Origin: Helicobacter vulpis | Lineage (GTDB): Bacteria > Campylobacterota > Campylobacteria > Campylobacterales > Helicobacteraceae | Assembly: GCF_003660395.1 (NCBI RefSeq) | Contig: NZ_QXQT01000006.1 | Span: forward strand, 1-64,000 | Length of the DNA stretch: 64,000 nt | Direction of reading: 5' to 3' | Shown: piece after piece, positions 1 through 7,561 of the stretch | Layout: each line of letters opens with the position of its first letter | Numbering within the stretch: the stretch's first letter is position 1 | Made by a program: the position numbers and the translations under genes | The notes under the pieces: model-generated | Seen by the model: the letters and a program-made list of their open reading frames with translations, nothing else | Databases searched by the model: none | Told to the model about the DNA's origin: nothing

Positions 1-941
1 TATTGTGTTGCTAGTAGTTTTCAAACCCTCCAATAACCCCCTAAACCCACCCTCTTGCTCTTGGGCTTGGGTGTAGAGGGTTTGGGCTTGACTCTTAAGG
101 GGGGATGTGGTATCCTTGCCCAAGTCCATAGCAGTATCTAAGGAATCACCCGTATTTAACGGGCGTGAATCCGCCACATCGTGGTTACTGATGGACTTTT
201 TAAACTCCTTTGCATTCTCTAGTTTCCCATGTTCTTTGTACATCGTTTTTAGGGTTAATTGGTTGTTTTTTGTACCTATCACCTCCACCACTGCCATATA
301 CCCGTTAATTTGCTTGCCGACTAAAAGATACTTGCCCTTAGGCGTGTCCTCTACCCTCATCAAATCCGCATGATTCACAATGTCGGGGTAGTTTTGGATA
401 TCTTCCAATTTGACCGCTGGTTGCCCACTACTTTCAACTAAAGGACTCCCCTCTCCATGTCTTTTTTCAATGTGCGTTAAAGCGTCCCCATCAAAGAGCA
501 TTTTAATCGGCTTATTGGGGTCAAAGCCTAGATGTTGGATAATTTGGGGGTTTGTTAAATCCCCCACCCAAACCTTATCATTCTTGCGTCTTTTAACTTC
601 TTCTAAAAATTCTTCTGTTAAATCCTCCTTAGTGGCTTTGCGTGTGGGCGTGGTTTTGCTAATAAGTTCCCCATCACCATCGCCATTCCCTGATTTCCCC
701 CCATCCCCTTCATCTCCCTCTTTGCCCGTATGCGCATCATTGCCCTTAGGCGGTTCTCCCCCCTTGCCTCCTCCTGCTGGAGTGGGTTCTGGTATTTCGC
801 TCTCCTCTAACCTGCCCCCTAGTTACCCTCCCGAGCCTCCATCATCTGGAGGTAACCCCCCTCGATCTCTCTGATGAGGGCTTTGGTGGCGTTGTCAAAA
901 TCGGTGCGCTGGACTAGCTGGTGCGGAGCGGTTGCTTTTCT
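1..941 (-). pseudogene. Frameshifted phage-type polyvalent protein with BECR-like nuclease domain (partial)
   Basis: On the minus strand a frame stays open from 822 down to the window edge (274 codons). It has a Gly/Pro/Glu-rich linker followed by a globular domain with motifs such as HIEKRHGEGSP and YLLVGKQINGYMAVVEVIG. These resemble the phage Barnase-EndoU-ColicinE5/D-RelE (PBECR) nuclease domains found at the ends of Mu-type head or portal proteins. Just upstream, 822-941 in a shifted frame reads like a phage structural segment (FDNATKALIREIEGGYLQMM) and ends at a stop at 819-821, so the gene is frameshifted near 820-845. Its C-terminus lies outside the window. Read as prophage debris; the domain assignment is from motif memory and was not searched. 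Confidence 0.5.
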
Positions 942-1009
942 TCATGTGTACAGGCCGATGCTTGTGGTGTGAATTTGATGGCGGAAGTTTCTGAGCACAA
1001 TAAGGACCT

Positions 1010-1445
1010 TGCCCACTTGATTGGCACACAAAAATTGCCGGCATCTTTAGCTCACTGCCCTATGTGGGGCTCACAGATTATCACGAATAGCACGCTTATG
1101 CCCATGAACTTTTTTCTCTAAAACACCAAGATCACTTAGAAATTGGAGCGATGCAAGCAAGGCAGAGCAAAATCGCGCAAGGAGAGCATGTCCATGGCAT
1201 CGCCAGATTCTTAAAAATACCAAGAAACTTTTAAAATCGGATTATAATGTCTTCTTAGTGGCTAATGATAAATTCCATTTCTACCCGCGTATTGCTAAAC
1301 TTGCGGGCATGTACATTGTCCGATGTTACAACCGGCCCGTGATGAACCGGAGCGAAAAGGACACACGGGGTTATCACGAAAGCATCTTCCATCTCAAAGA
1401 CAATACCAAATGCCAATCCAATAAGAAACCAAACAACGCATAAAA
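1010..1445 (+). pseudogene. Decayed DNA methyltransferase remnant of a type II R-M system
   Basis: Two consecutive plus-strand frames carry segments typical of an adenine/cytosine-N4 DNA methyltransferase. The first (about 1035-1215) reads SSLPYVGLTDYHE, a stop, then HAYAHELFSLKHQDHLEIGA. The usual catalytic motif is SPPY, so the proline change to SLPY and the internal TAG both mark it as dead. The second (about 1225-1443) reads VFLVANDKFHFYPRIAKLAG and ends RPVMNRSEKDTRGYHESIFH, in a different frame. Known relatives have these segments in one continuous protein. It lies immediately before a restriction endonuclease remnant on the same strand, as expected for a lost restriction-modification pair. 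Confidence 0.65.
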
Positions 1446-1539
1446 AAGATCTTGGTGCATGTTTTGCACAAGAAGTTCCAAAATTATCAGCTAGAAACAA
1501 GCCATATGCCCCCATACGAGACTTTTAGGCAAAGACAGA

Positions 1540-1921
1540 ATGGCTTTGTATAGCTTTATCCACGGTTTAAGTACAAACTTTAGCTCAAGTATATTTGAAT
1601 CGGTGGCAAAGACACTAGGACGCACCCAATTTGACAGCGCAACGTTATAAAGCGAAGCGGGGGACAAAATCACCCAAGGAGCCCAGCAAGCGATCTAAGA
1701 CATGATGAATCAACTGGAAACGGCGACTCTCAAACCAGACAAGCGATTTGAAACCGCTAAAATTCTTGAAATCAGACCCACAAGTGTAGATCTGCGGTTA
1801 GAAAAAATGGGATTTTGTAGGGAGAGAGGAGAATTATGTCATGCTCTTGGAGTGTTTTGAAGAAGTTGGTGTACAGATGTCAGAAGAGATCGATTTGTAC
1901 TTTAAGAAATTTTTAGACTAA
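1540..1921 (+). pseudogene. Internally deleted type II restriction endonuclease remnant (TdeIII-like)
   Basis: The segment begins MALYSFIHGLSTNF, followed by SIFESVAKTLGRTQFDSATL, a stop, then SEAGDKITQGAQQAI and another stop. This is the N-terminal pattern I associate with TdeIII-family type II endonucleases. The 3' end in a third frame reads MLLECFEEVGVQMSEEIDLY, resembling the C-terminus of such enzymes. About 380 nt remain where roughly 800 would be expected, so the central catalytic region is missing as well as the frames being broken. It follows the methyltransferase remnant on the same strand. Its stop overlaps the stop of the convergent AAA gene. Family naming is from memory and unverified. 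Confidence 0.5.
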
Positions 1922-2388
1922 GACCTGCACTTTGCAAGGGAGTAAATATTAACACGGGTGTAAATTTCTAGTTCTTTAGGAATGTTGGGCGTGCCTAAAT
2001 GGCTAGAGAAAATAAAGATAGTCGCGCTGTAATCCTCTTTGCTTAAGATATTGCGTGCCATGCGTTGCAAAAGGGCGACTACTTTGGGCTCTTGTTCTAG
2101 CTGTTGGTCGATGTCTTTGAGCACAATAAAGAGTTCTTGATCAAAGGGGCGATCGGAGTTGTCTTTTAAAAAGCTCTCTAGGTCTTGGGGCTTATCTGGC
2201 TTTAAGGGTCTTTTAGTGGCAAAGTCTAGCGTGCCTAAGGCGTGATCAAATTCTAGGCACTCTCTGCTTCCCCTGATTTGTGCAATCAAGCTATCTAGCG
2301 CGTCCTTATCTTGGCATGGCATGTAGAGAATAGGGGCATGGGTGTCTATGAGTTGTTGGAGTTGTTGGGCTAAATTTGTGGGGGTCAT
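1918..2388 (-). CDS. Truncated AAA-family ATPase, N-terminal part (Ycf46-like)
   Basis: A 156-residue minus-strand reading frame starts MTPTNLAQQLQQLIDTHAPI, followed by a helical nucleotide-free domain (FIVLKDIDQQL, ATIFIFSSHLGTPNIPKELE). This matches the N-terminal degraded P-loop region of Ycf46-type AAA ATPases, which normally continue into a full AAA module with Walker A and B motifs. Here the protein ends only about 13 residues after the ELE motif and no Walker A is present, so the ATPase core has been lost. The cut coincides with the convergent restriction-enzyme remnant, suggesting a deletion or insertion joint near 1945. It is probably non-functional as an ATPase; a pseudogene reading is equally good. 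Confidence 0.5.
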   Translation of the reverse strand: MTPTNLAQQLQQLIDTHAPILYMPCQDKDALDSLIAQIRGSRECLEFDHALGTLDFATKRPLKPDKPQDLESFLKDNSDRPFDQELFIVLKDIDQQLEQEPKVVALLQRMARNILSKEDYSATIFIFSSHLGTPNIPKELEIYTRVNIYSLAKCRS

Positions 2389-2397
2389 GGTGTGTCC

Positions 2398-3357
2398 TTA
2401 AAGGTCGAGTTCTATGTAAGATAGGGTGGTGCTTTGAGTTTCATGACTCCAATGGCAATAGCGGATTTCTGCCGCTCCCTTAAGCAGGTAAAAGCCCCCA
2501 TCAGACCAAAGATCAAGCAGAATTCTCTTGTTTGCCCCTATCTTTAATTGCTAAGTTTGTTTTTAAGTCGTAAGAGTTGATTATGTAATGTTCTCCCTTA
2601 TTGTTCTCGGTGTATTCTTTTCGCACACAAACCACCTTATCAAACACATGAACCTTTTTCGTAAAATGTGTAAAGGGGTCAAATCTGTTGTCGCCATCAC
2701 GAATGGAAGGACAAGGGAATAGCTCATTAAAACCTACATGCATTTGGTAAGCGCAGTTAGCCCACTTGAACCCCCAAAAATGCACTAAAAAGCACATCCA
2801 CAAAAGGGGTGCAATCTTTGGTTTTCTATCATAGCCATACTCGCTCATTAGATGCAATTTAGCCTCTGCATGCAACACCGCCGCAATGTTGAGTTTATCC
2901 ATCTCCAACAATTTGGCGTAATCGTGGATGAGCTCCCTTAAAGCGTCCTTGCCCTCTTCTAAAGTTTGGGCGTTGAAGAGTTTGTTTTTAAGGGCGGTGT
3001 AGGACTTTAGATAATCTTTAAAGCTGGGCGTGGGCTGTGTGAGGGGGGGGGGGGGGGGGTAACTAGAGCATTTTGCGCTGTTAGAGGGACTAGGGCTTGT
3101 TGTTGCGTGGCAATGGGGATTAAGGCTTTTTGTTGTGCTTTAATTTCGGCTTGTAATGTTTCTCTCATTTCGGCTTTTGTCTTTTCTTGCTCTTTGGCGT
3201 GCTCATGGTCTTCTAAAATGGCATTAATCGTTTCTAAATCTGCCTCAATCCCAAAGACCCCACACAATGCGTTTAAAATTTCGGCATCTTGGGTTGTCTT
3301 GATCGCCTCCACACCCTCCAGCTCACTGACATAACCCTTCGACTCAATTCCCTCCAC
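2398..3357 (-). pseudogene. Broken accessory gene interrupted by a poly-C tract; unrecognised, possibly BECR-like
   Basis: Three minus-strand pieces read as one protein. The first (3357 to about 3060) is helical, with YVSELEGVEAIKTTQDAEIL and a charged coiled-coil stretch, and runs into a proline tract coded by 17 C residues. The second (about 3040-2540) reads SFKDYLKSYTALKNKLFNA and ends DKVVCVRKEYTENNKGEHYI. The third (about 2520-2398) reads LLDLWSDGGFYLLKGAAEIR. As sequenced the tract is out of frame; 18 or 15 C residues would join pieces one and two. A second shift near 2530 separates two from three. The GEHYIINSYDLK segment resembles the end of phage nuclease-fold domains, but I do not recognise the gene. 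It has no clear start and abuts a SIR2-like fragment. Confidence 0.45.
3043..3059. repeat. Homopolymeric G17 tract (C17 on the coding strand)
   Basis: Seventeen consecutive G residues on the plus strand lie inside a minus-strand reading frame, where they encode consecutive prolines. A change of one base (to 18) joins the upstream Pro-rich frame to the downstream frame starting near SFKDYLKSY. Long G/C tracts in Helicobacter commonly switch genes by slipped-strand mispairing. Read length may also be inexact at such tracts. Confidence 0.9.
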
Positions 3358-3482
3358 TTTGGCAAACCAGAATCAGCACTGATTCCAGCATCGGCAAAAA
3401 TACTTAAATAATTTTCATTGTGGGCTTTTCTGATATTTTCTAGGGATGCTTCAATAAGGATCTGATGTTGATCGCGTGTCAT
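3358..3482 (-). pseudogene. SIR2-like domain protein, N-terminal fragment only
   Basis: A start at 3482 is preceded by a good ribosome binding site (AAGGGAG, about 5 nt before ATG). The product begins MTRDQHQILIEASLENIRKA and reaches a motif SIFADAGISADSGLPKW, very close to the NAD-binding GAG(I/V)S...SGLP signature of SIR2-like domains, although the usual first Gly is Asp here. Directly after the W codon the homology ends. The downstream sequence belongs to the poly-C gene in another frame, so this is a 5' fragment joined to unrelated DNA. SIR2 domains are common in bacterial antiviral systems, but too little is left to assign one. Confidence 0.5.
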
Positions 3483-3870
3483 TAAGCTCCCTTCCAAGTA
3501 CACTTTCCATTCTAACACAATTCCCTTGATCGAGCATGTCTTCATCTTGGCAAGGTACGCAAAGAATAAAGGTATATATCCATGATCTACATAATGGCGG
3601 ACTAGGAAGGTGAGCATGGAAATCCTTTATTAGGAAGAGGGGTTCGTAAATCTCGCTAGATATAGTTTCTCTTGTATCACAAAAATCAAACATATACCCC
3701 ATCCTTATTGAAAACAATCCCTTTTTGAGCATGATAAAAACAATTTCGTATATCAATGACACCCTGCGTCGATTGCCATGTGTTATCTGATAACCGATCC
3801 AATAGCATGGAGTTGACATAGAAAGAATCAATATCCAGTAAAGATCGTGGATCACAGTAGGACGGTAGAA
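3483..3870 (-). pseudogene. Multiply frameshifted remnant, unrecognised
   Basis: Coding-like segments occur in three minus-strand frames in order: SLLDIDSFYVNSMLLDRLSD leading to VIDIRNCFYHAQKGIVFNKDG, then FDFCDTRETISSEIYEPLFL, then HYVDHGYIPLFFAYLAKMKT and IKGIVLEWKVYLEG. Together they suggest one gene of at least 120 codons with two or more frameshifts, lying just upstream of the SIR2-like fragment on the same strand. I do not recognise the family and see no catalytic motif. Confidence 0.3.
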
Positions 3871-4189
3871 AATAATTCTAAACCGCTTACAACGGCTTTA
3901 ATCTTAAACATTGTTAAGTCTAAACCAATCCAAATACTAATTTCTAAAGATAATTGTGCAGATCAGCTTTGTAAAATATACAACGCGAATGAGCGCACGC
4001 TCACCACCAAGCCCCTACACGGATAACAAGGCATGCAAGCTTGGCTTTTCTAGAACCTACCACTTTTGCTATTAGCGATCGCGATGCTATGGACGTGTTT
4101 TTTGTGTGAAATGGATGCACTGGATGTTGGGAATCTTTAGCAATATCCATAATCCCCAAACTTTGCGCTACGCACCTCTAGCTCTCGTA
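3871..4189. other. Gene-free gap downstream of dnaA; AT-rich stretch, weak origin candidate
   Basis: No reading frame worth reporting is seen here. The part from about 3880 to 3985 is clearly AT-rich, followed by a mixed-composition part containing a short inverted repeat (GAGCGCACGCTC near 3990) and GCGATCGC near 4076. In H. pylori one half of the bipartite oriC, with the unwinding element, lies just downstream of dnaA. I looked for DnaA boxes of the H. pylori type (TCATTCAC/GTGAATGA) and found only imperfect matches (GCGAATGA near 3985, GTGAAATGG near 4106). An origin is therefore possible but not shown. Confidence 0.25.
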
Positions 4190-5509
4190 CTAGCTTTTGC
4201 CTCTCTCACATTCCATAGCCTGGAGTTTGTGCGCCATCTCTTCTAAAAGTAATTTACTCTGAGAATCTTCAAGCATGGCCTGTTGCATTAGTTTTAAGGA
4301 TTTGCTCACCGCGCTATGGTCTTTAAGCCCTAGAAATTGTGCGATGGTGATGCTAGAGTGGGGGGTGAGCTGGCGGGCTAGATAAATCACGCTCTTTTTA
4401 GCCAAACTGATCTGACGCGTGCGTGCGTTGCTCTGAATGGCGGAGGGTTTGAGATTGAGAGTAGAAGCGACCACTCTTAAAATGCGCTCTAGACTGATCT
4501 CTTGAGCGCGTTCTTTGGTAGTTTCTTGCACTATGCTTTGTGCCATTTGCAAGGTGATAGGTTGGTGACTGAGGGCAGCCCTCGCGCTGAGGCGCAAGAG
4601 AGTACCTTCAATCTGGCGGATATTCTCATTGAGATGGCTCGCTAGATAGTGTAAGACTTCTTGATGGATTTCTATCTTGTCTAGTTGGCATTTTTGCTCA
4701 ATAATCGCCAGCTTTGTCTCTAGGGTGGGGGGATGCACGCTAGCAATCATACCCATTTCAAAGCGCGAGAGGAGTCGCTCGGCTAAACCTTTAATATCCT
4801 TAGGGGGCTTGTCTGAGCTCATCACAATCTGCTTGTTTTGGGCATGCAGGGCGTTAAAGGTGTGAAAAAATTCTTCTTGTACCTTTTCTTTACCGCCAAA
4901 AAATTGCACATCGTCAATCAAGAGATAATCACAAGAGCGGTATTTGTCTTGGAATTTATCCATGCTATGGCTATTGAGCCCAGACACATAATCATTGAGA
5001 AATTGCTCGGCTGTAACATAGAGCACACTTTTAAGCTGATCGCAGGCGTAATTGCCAATGGCGTTGAGCAAATGGGTTTTGCCCAAACCCACCCCCCCCA
5101 CAAATAACACAGGATTATACACCCCCCTAGCGCGCGCTACTTGGGTGGCGATTTTGACCGCCATTTGGTTACACGCGCCCACGATCAAAGTTTCAAAGCA
5201 AAAGGCGGGGTTGAGGGTGGGGTTGTGTTTAGCTAGATTTAAGGGTTTAGGGGGGGTGTGTTGCTGTTGGCTTTTAGGGCGCACCTGCACCTGCACTTTA
5301 TACCCCTTGTGCGCGCCGATCGTGTTTTCTAAAAGCGTGCGGTATTTCGCGCTGATATAATGGCATAACAACACATTGGGCGCGTAAAAGACAAAGAGAT
5401 CGGCTTTGGAGGCGTGCGCGTCATAGTCTAAAAGTTGCATATAGGTGTTGAATTCGTATTCGCTCACGCCCAATTTGAGCGCCTCCCAAATTTGCTCGAT
5501 CAAAGCCAC
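4190..5509 (-). CDS. dnaA: Chromosomal replication initiator protein DnaA
   Basis: The 439-residue product binds DnaA boxes at the origin and, in its ATP form, opens the duplex for helicase loading. Visible parts are an N-terminal domain I, a Gln/Pro-rich linker (about 75-95), the AAA+ core with Walker A GGVGLGKT (138-145) and Walker B LLIDD (196-200), and a C-terminal helix-turn-helix with the DnaA signature LKDHSAVSKSLK. Length is usual for Helicobacter. It is the last gene of a minus-strand run, 3 nt after cadA, which is an unusual place for dnaA and implies read-through from the tig-clpP-def-comM-cadA genes. The DNA just downstream is a weak origin candidate. Confidence 0.97.
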   Translation of the reverse strand: MALIEQIWEALKLGVSEYEFNTYMQLLDYDAHASKADLFVFYAPNVLLCHYISAKYRTLLENTIGAHKGYKVQVQVRPKSQQQHTPPKPLNLAKHNPTLNPAFCFETLIVGACNQMAVKIATQVARARGVYNPVLFVGGVGLGKTHLLNAIGNYACDQLKSVLYVTAEQFLNDYVSGLNSHSMDKFQDKYRSCDYLLIDDVQFFGGKEKVQEEFFHTFNALHAQNKQIVMSSDKPPKDIKGLAERLLSRFEMGMIASVHPPTLETKLAIIEQKCQLDKIEIHQEVLHYLASHLNENIRQIEGTLLRLSARAALSHQPITLQMAQSIVQETTKERAQEISLERILRVVASTLNLKPSAIQSNARTRQISLAKKSVIYLARQLTPHSSITIAQFLGLKDHSAVSKSLKLMQQAMLEDSQSKLLLEEMAHKLQAMECERGKS

Positions 5510-5512
5510 TCT

Positions 5513-7558
5513 TTAAATGCGCATGGTGCGCATAGAATTGGCTAGGGCGATCAAGGTTACGCCCACATCTCCAAAGACCGCTTCCCATAAAGTGGCGATG
5601 CCAAAAAAGCCCAGCACGATGAAAAGCGCCTTGATCCCTAAGGCAAAGACAATATTTTCAATGATGATTCGCTTGGTCTTCTTGGCGATTTTAAAGACTT
5701 TGAGCACGGATTCCAAGGCGTTATTAGTGATCACAATGTCCGCACTCTCCTTGCTAATTTGGCTCGCACTCCCCATGCTCATGCTCACATCCGCACGCGC
5801 CAAAGTGGGCGCATCGTTGATCCCATCGCCCACAAACATGCTCTTATGGGGGTATTGGGCTTGAAAATCTTCAAAGGCTTTGAGCTTGTCCTCAGGCAAG
5901 AGATTGGCGTAATAGGGGCAATCAAGCGCTTTAGCCACGCGCTTGGTGCTGTACTCATTGTCCCCACTCATAATACACATGTGTTCAATGCCCGCATGCT
6001 TGAGCGCATCTAGGCATTCTTTAGCATTATCTTTGAGCGTGTCTGCCACCACAATATAGCCCACATGTTGCCCATTGGCAGCCACATGCACGATCGTGCC
6101 CTCTAAACTGCAGGTGTTGTGGGGGATATTGTATTTGTGCAACATTTTATCATTGCCCGCGATGATGAGGTGAGAGTGGCAACTAGCCTTGACTCCAAGC
6201 CCGCCGATCTCTTGATAGTCCTCAATTTCATGCTGGCATTGGCGTTTGTGAGCTTTTTGAATAGAGATGGCAATGGGGTGGGTGGAGAGAATCTGCGCAC
6301 AAGAGGCGTGTTCTAGCACCTCTTCTTTAGAGAAGGGGGCGATGGGCACGACATCTACCACTTTAAATTCTCCCTTGCTCAAAGTGCCCGTCTTGTCAAA
6401 AGCGATATTTTTCACCTGACTGAGCGCCTCTAAAGTTTGCACGCTTTTTACCAAAATCCCCGCGCGGCTAGCCGCCCCCACGCCCCCAAAATACCCCAAG
6501 GGCACAGAGATCACCAACGCGCATGGGCAACTCACCATCAAGGCAAAGAGCCCGCGATAAATCCAAGTGTTAAAGTCCCCATGCCCTAGCAAGGGGGGGA
6601 TAAAGGCGATGAGCAAGGCGATGCCAAAGACAGCGGGGGTGTAATAACGCGCAAAGGTGGTGATGAATTTCTCGGTTTGAGATTTCTGACTCACCGCATT
6701 AGAAACCAAATCCACAATCTTAGCCACCGAAGAATCCGCATAGGGCTTGCTCACTTGGATTTCTAGCACCCCTTTAAGATTGATACTTCCCCCTAGCACC
6801 GCGCTATGTTCCTTGACATTGACCGGCAAGGATTCGCCTGTGAGGGCTTTTTGATCTAGCAGACTCTCCCCACTGAGCACCACGCCATCCGTGGGGATCT
6901 TCTCCCCCACCTTGACCACTACGACATCGCCAATAGAGAGCGCGCTAGGCTCGACCTCTTGCATTTCCTGCCCCACCTTGCGCACCGCACGATTGGGCGC
7001 GACATCTAAGAGCGCGTGCAAAGATTGCTTAGAGCGCGCGATGGCGAGTTGTTGTAAAAACTCCCCTGCGGAGTAAAAGACCATAATAGACACGGCTTCT
7101 TCATGCGCACCCACCCCAAAGGCGGCGATGGTCGCACTGAGCATGAGCGTGTTTTCATCAAAGAATTGTTTGTTTCTAATGGCACGCAACGCGCCCAAAA
7201 AGACATCTTTGCCCGCCACCACATACACCCCAACTAAGATGGCGTAACTTAAATAAAGCGCCCAATTTTGGGTGCTAAAGTGGATGGTCGCTACGGCTAT
7301 CAAGTAGAACGCGATGCTAATGAGTAGGGGTGTCGCGCTGGGTCTAGACTCGCTTTGGGCTTGCTCAGAGAGCTCCATTTCTGGCTCTAGCTGTTTGATG
7401 AGTGCTAGGGCTTTGGGCATGTCATGGGCTTTTAAATAAAGCGTGTTGGTGTTAAAGATCACGCGCGCTTCTTGGACATAGCTTTGTTTATTGAGCGCGC
7501 TTTCTAGTTTATTGGCACAATCAGGGCAATCTAGCCCCTTGAAGTGGTATTTCTGCAT
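5513..7558 (-). CDS. cadA: Heavy-metal P1B-type ATPase (Cd/Zn/Co exporter), CadA-like
   Basis: A 681-residue inner membrane pump that exports divalent metal ions. It has an N-terminal metal-binding domain with CPDC (11-14), a TGES actuator loop (240-243), the transmembrane metal site CPC (344-346), phosphorylation loop DKTGT (388-392), an HP dipeptide in THPIA (about 427), and the hinge GDGINDAP (577-584). About eight membrane helices are expected. In H. pylori the homologue HP0791 confers Cd, Zn and Co resistance and lies next to comM, def, clpP and tig, the same order as here. Specificity for Zn/Cd rather than Cu is inferred from this synteny and the family, as both share the CPC motif. Confidence 0.93.
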   Translation of the reverse strand: MQKYHFKGLDCPDCANKLESALNKQSYVQEARVIFNTNTLYLKAHDMPKALALIKQLEPEMELSEQAQSESRPSATPLLISIAFYLIAVATIHFSTQNWALYLSYAILVGVYVVAGKDVFLGALRAIRNKQFFDENTLMLSATIAAFGVGAHEEAVSIMVFYSAGEFLQQLAIARSKQSLHALLDVAPNRAVRKVGQEMQEVEPSALSIGDVVVVKVGEKIPTDGVVLSGESLLDQKALTGESLPVNVKEHSAVLGGSINLKGVLEIQVSKPYADSSVAKIVDLVSNAVSQKSQTEKFITTFARYYTPAVFGIALLIAFIPPLLGHGDFNTWIYRGLFALMVSCPCALVISVPLGYFGGVGAASRAGILVKSVQTLEALSQVKNIAFDKTGTLSKGEFKVVDVVPIAPFSKEEVLEHASCAQILSTHPIAISIQKAHKRQCQHEIEDYQEIGGLGVKASCHSHLIIAGNDKMLHKYNIPHNTCSLEGTIVHVAANGQHVGYIVVADTLKDNAKECLDALKHAGIEHMCIMSGDNEYSTKRVAKALDCPYYANLLPEDKLKAFEDFQAQYPHKSMFVGDGINDAPTLARADVSMSMGSASQISKESADIVITNNALESVLKVFKIAKKTKRIIIENIVFALGIKALFIVLGFFGIATLWEAVFGDVGVTLIALANSMRTMRI

Positions 7559-7561
7559 GGC

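Noticed and set aside
107-874. Plus-strand frames at the left edge rich in Ser/Pro
   Set aside because: They are antisense to a minus-strand coding frame with clear domain-like sequence, lack a ribosome binding site and have low-complexity composition.
3871-4189. Perfect DnaA boxes or an rRNA/tRNA gene in the gap after dnaA
   Set aside because: Only one- or two-mismatch boxes were found by eye and no cloverleaf or conserved T-loop sequence.
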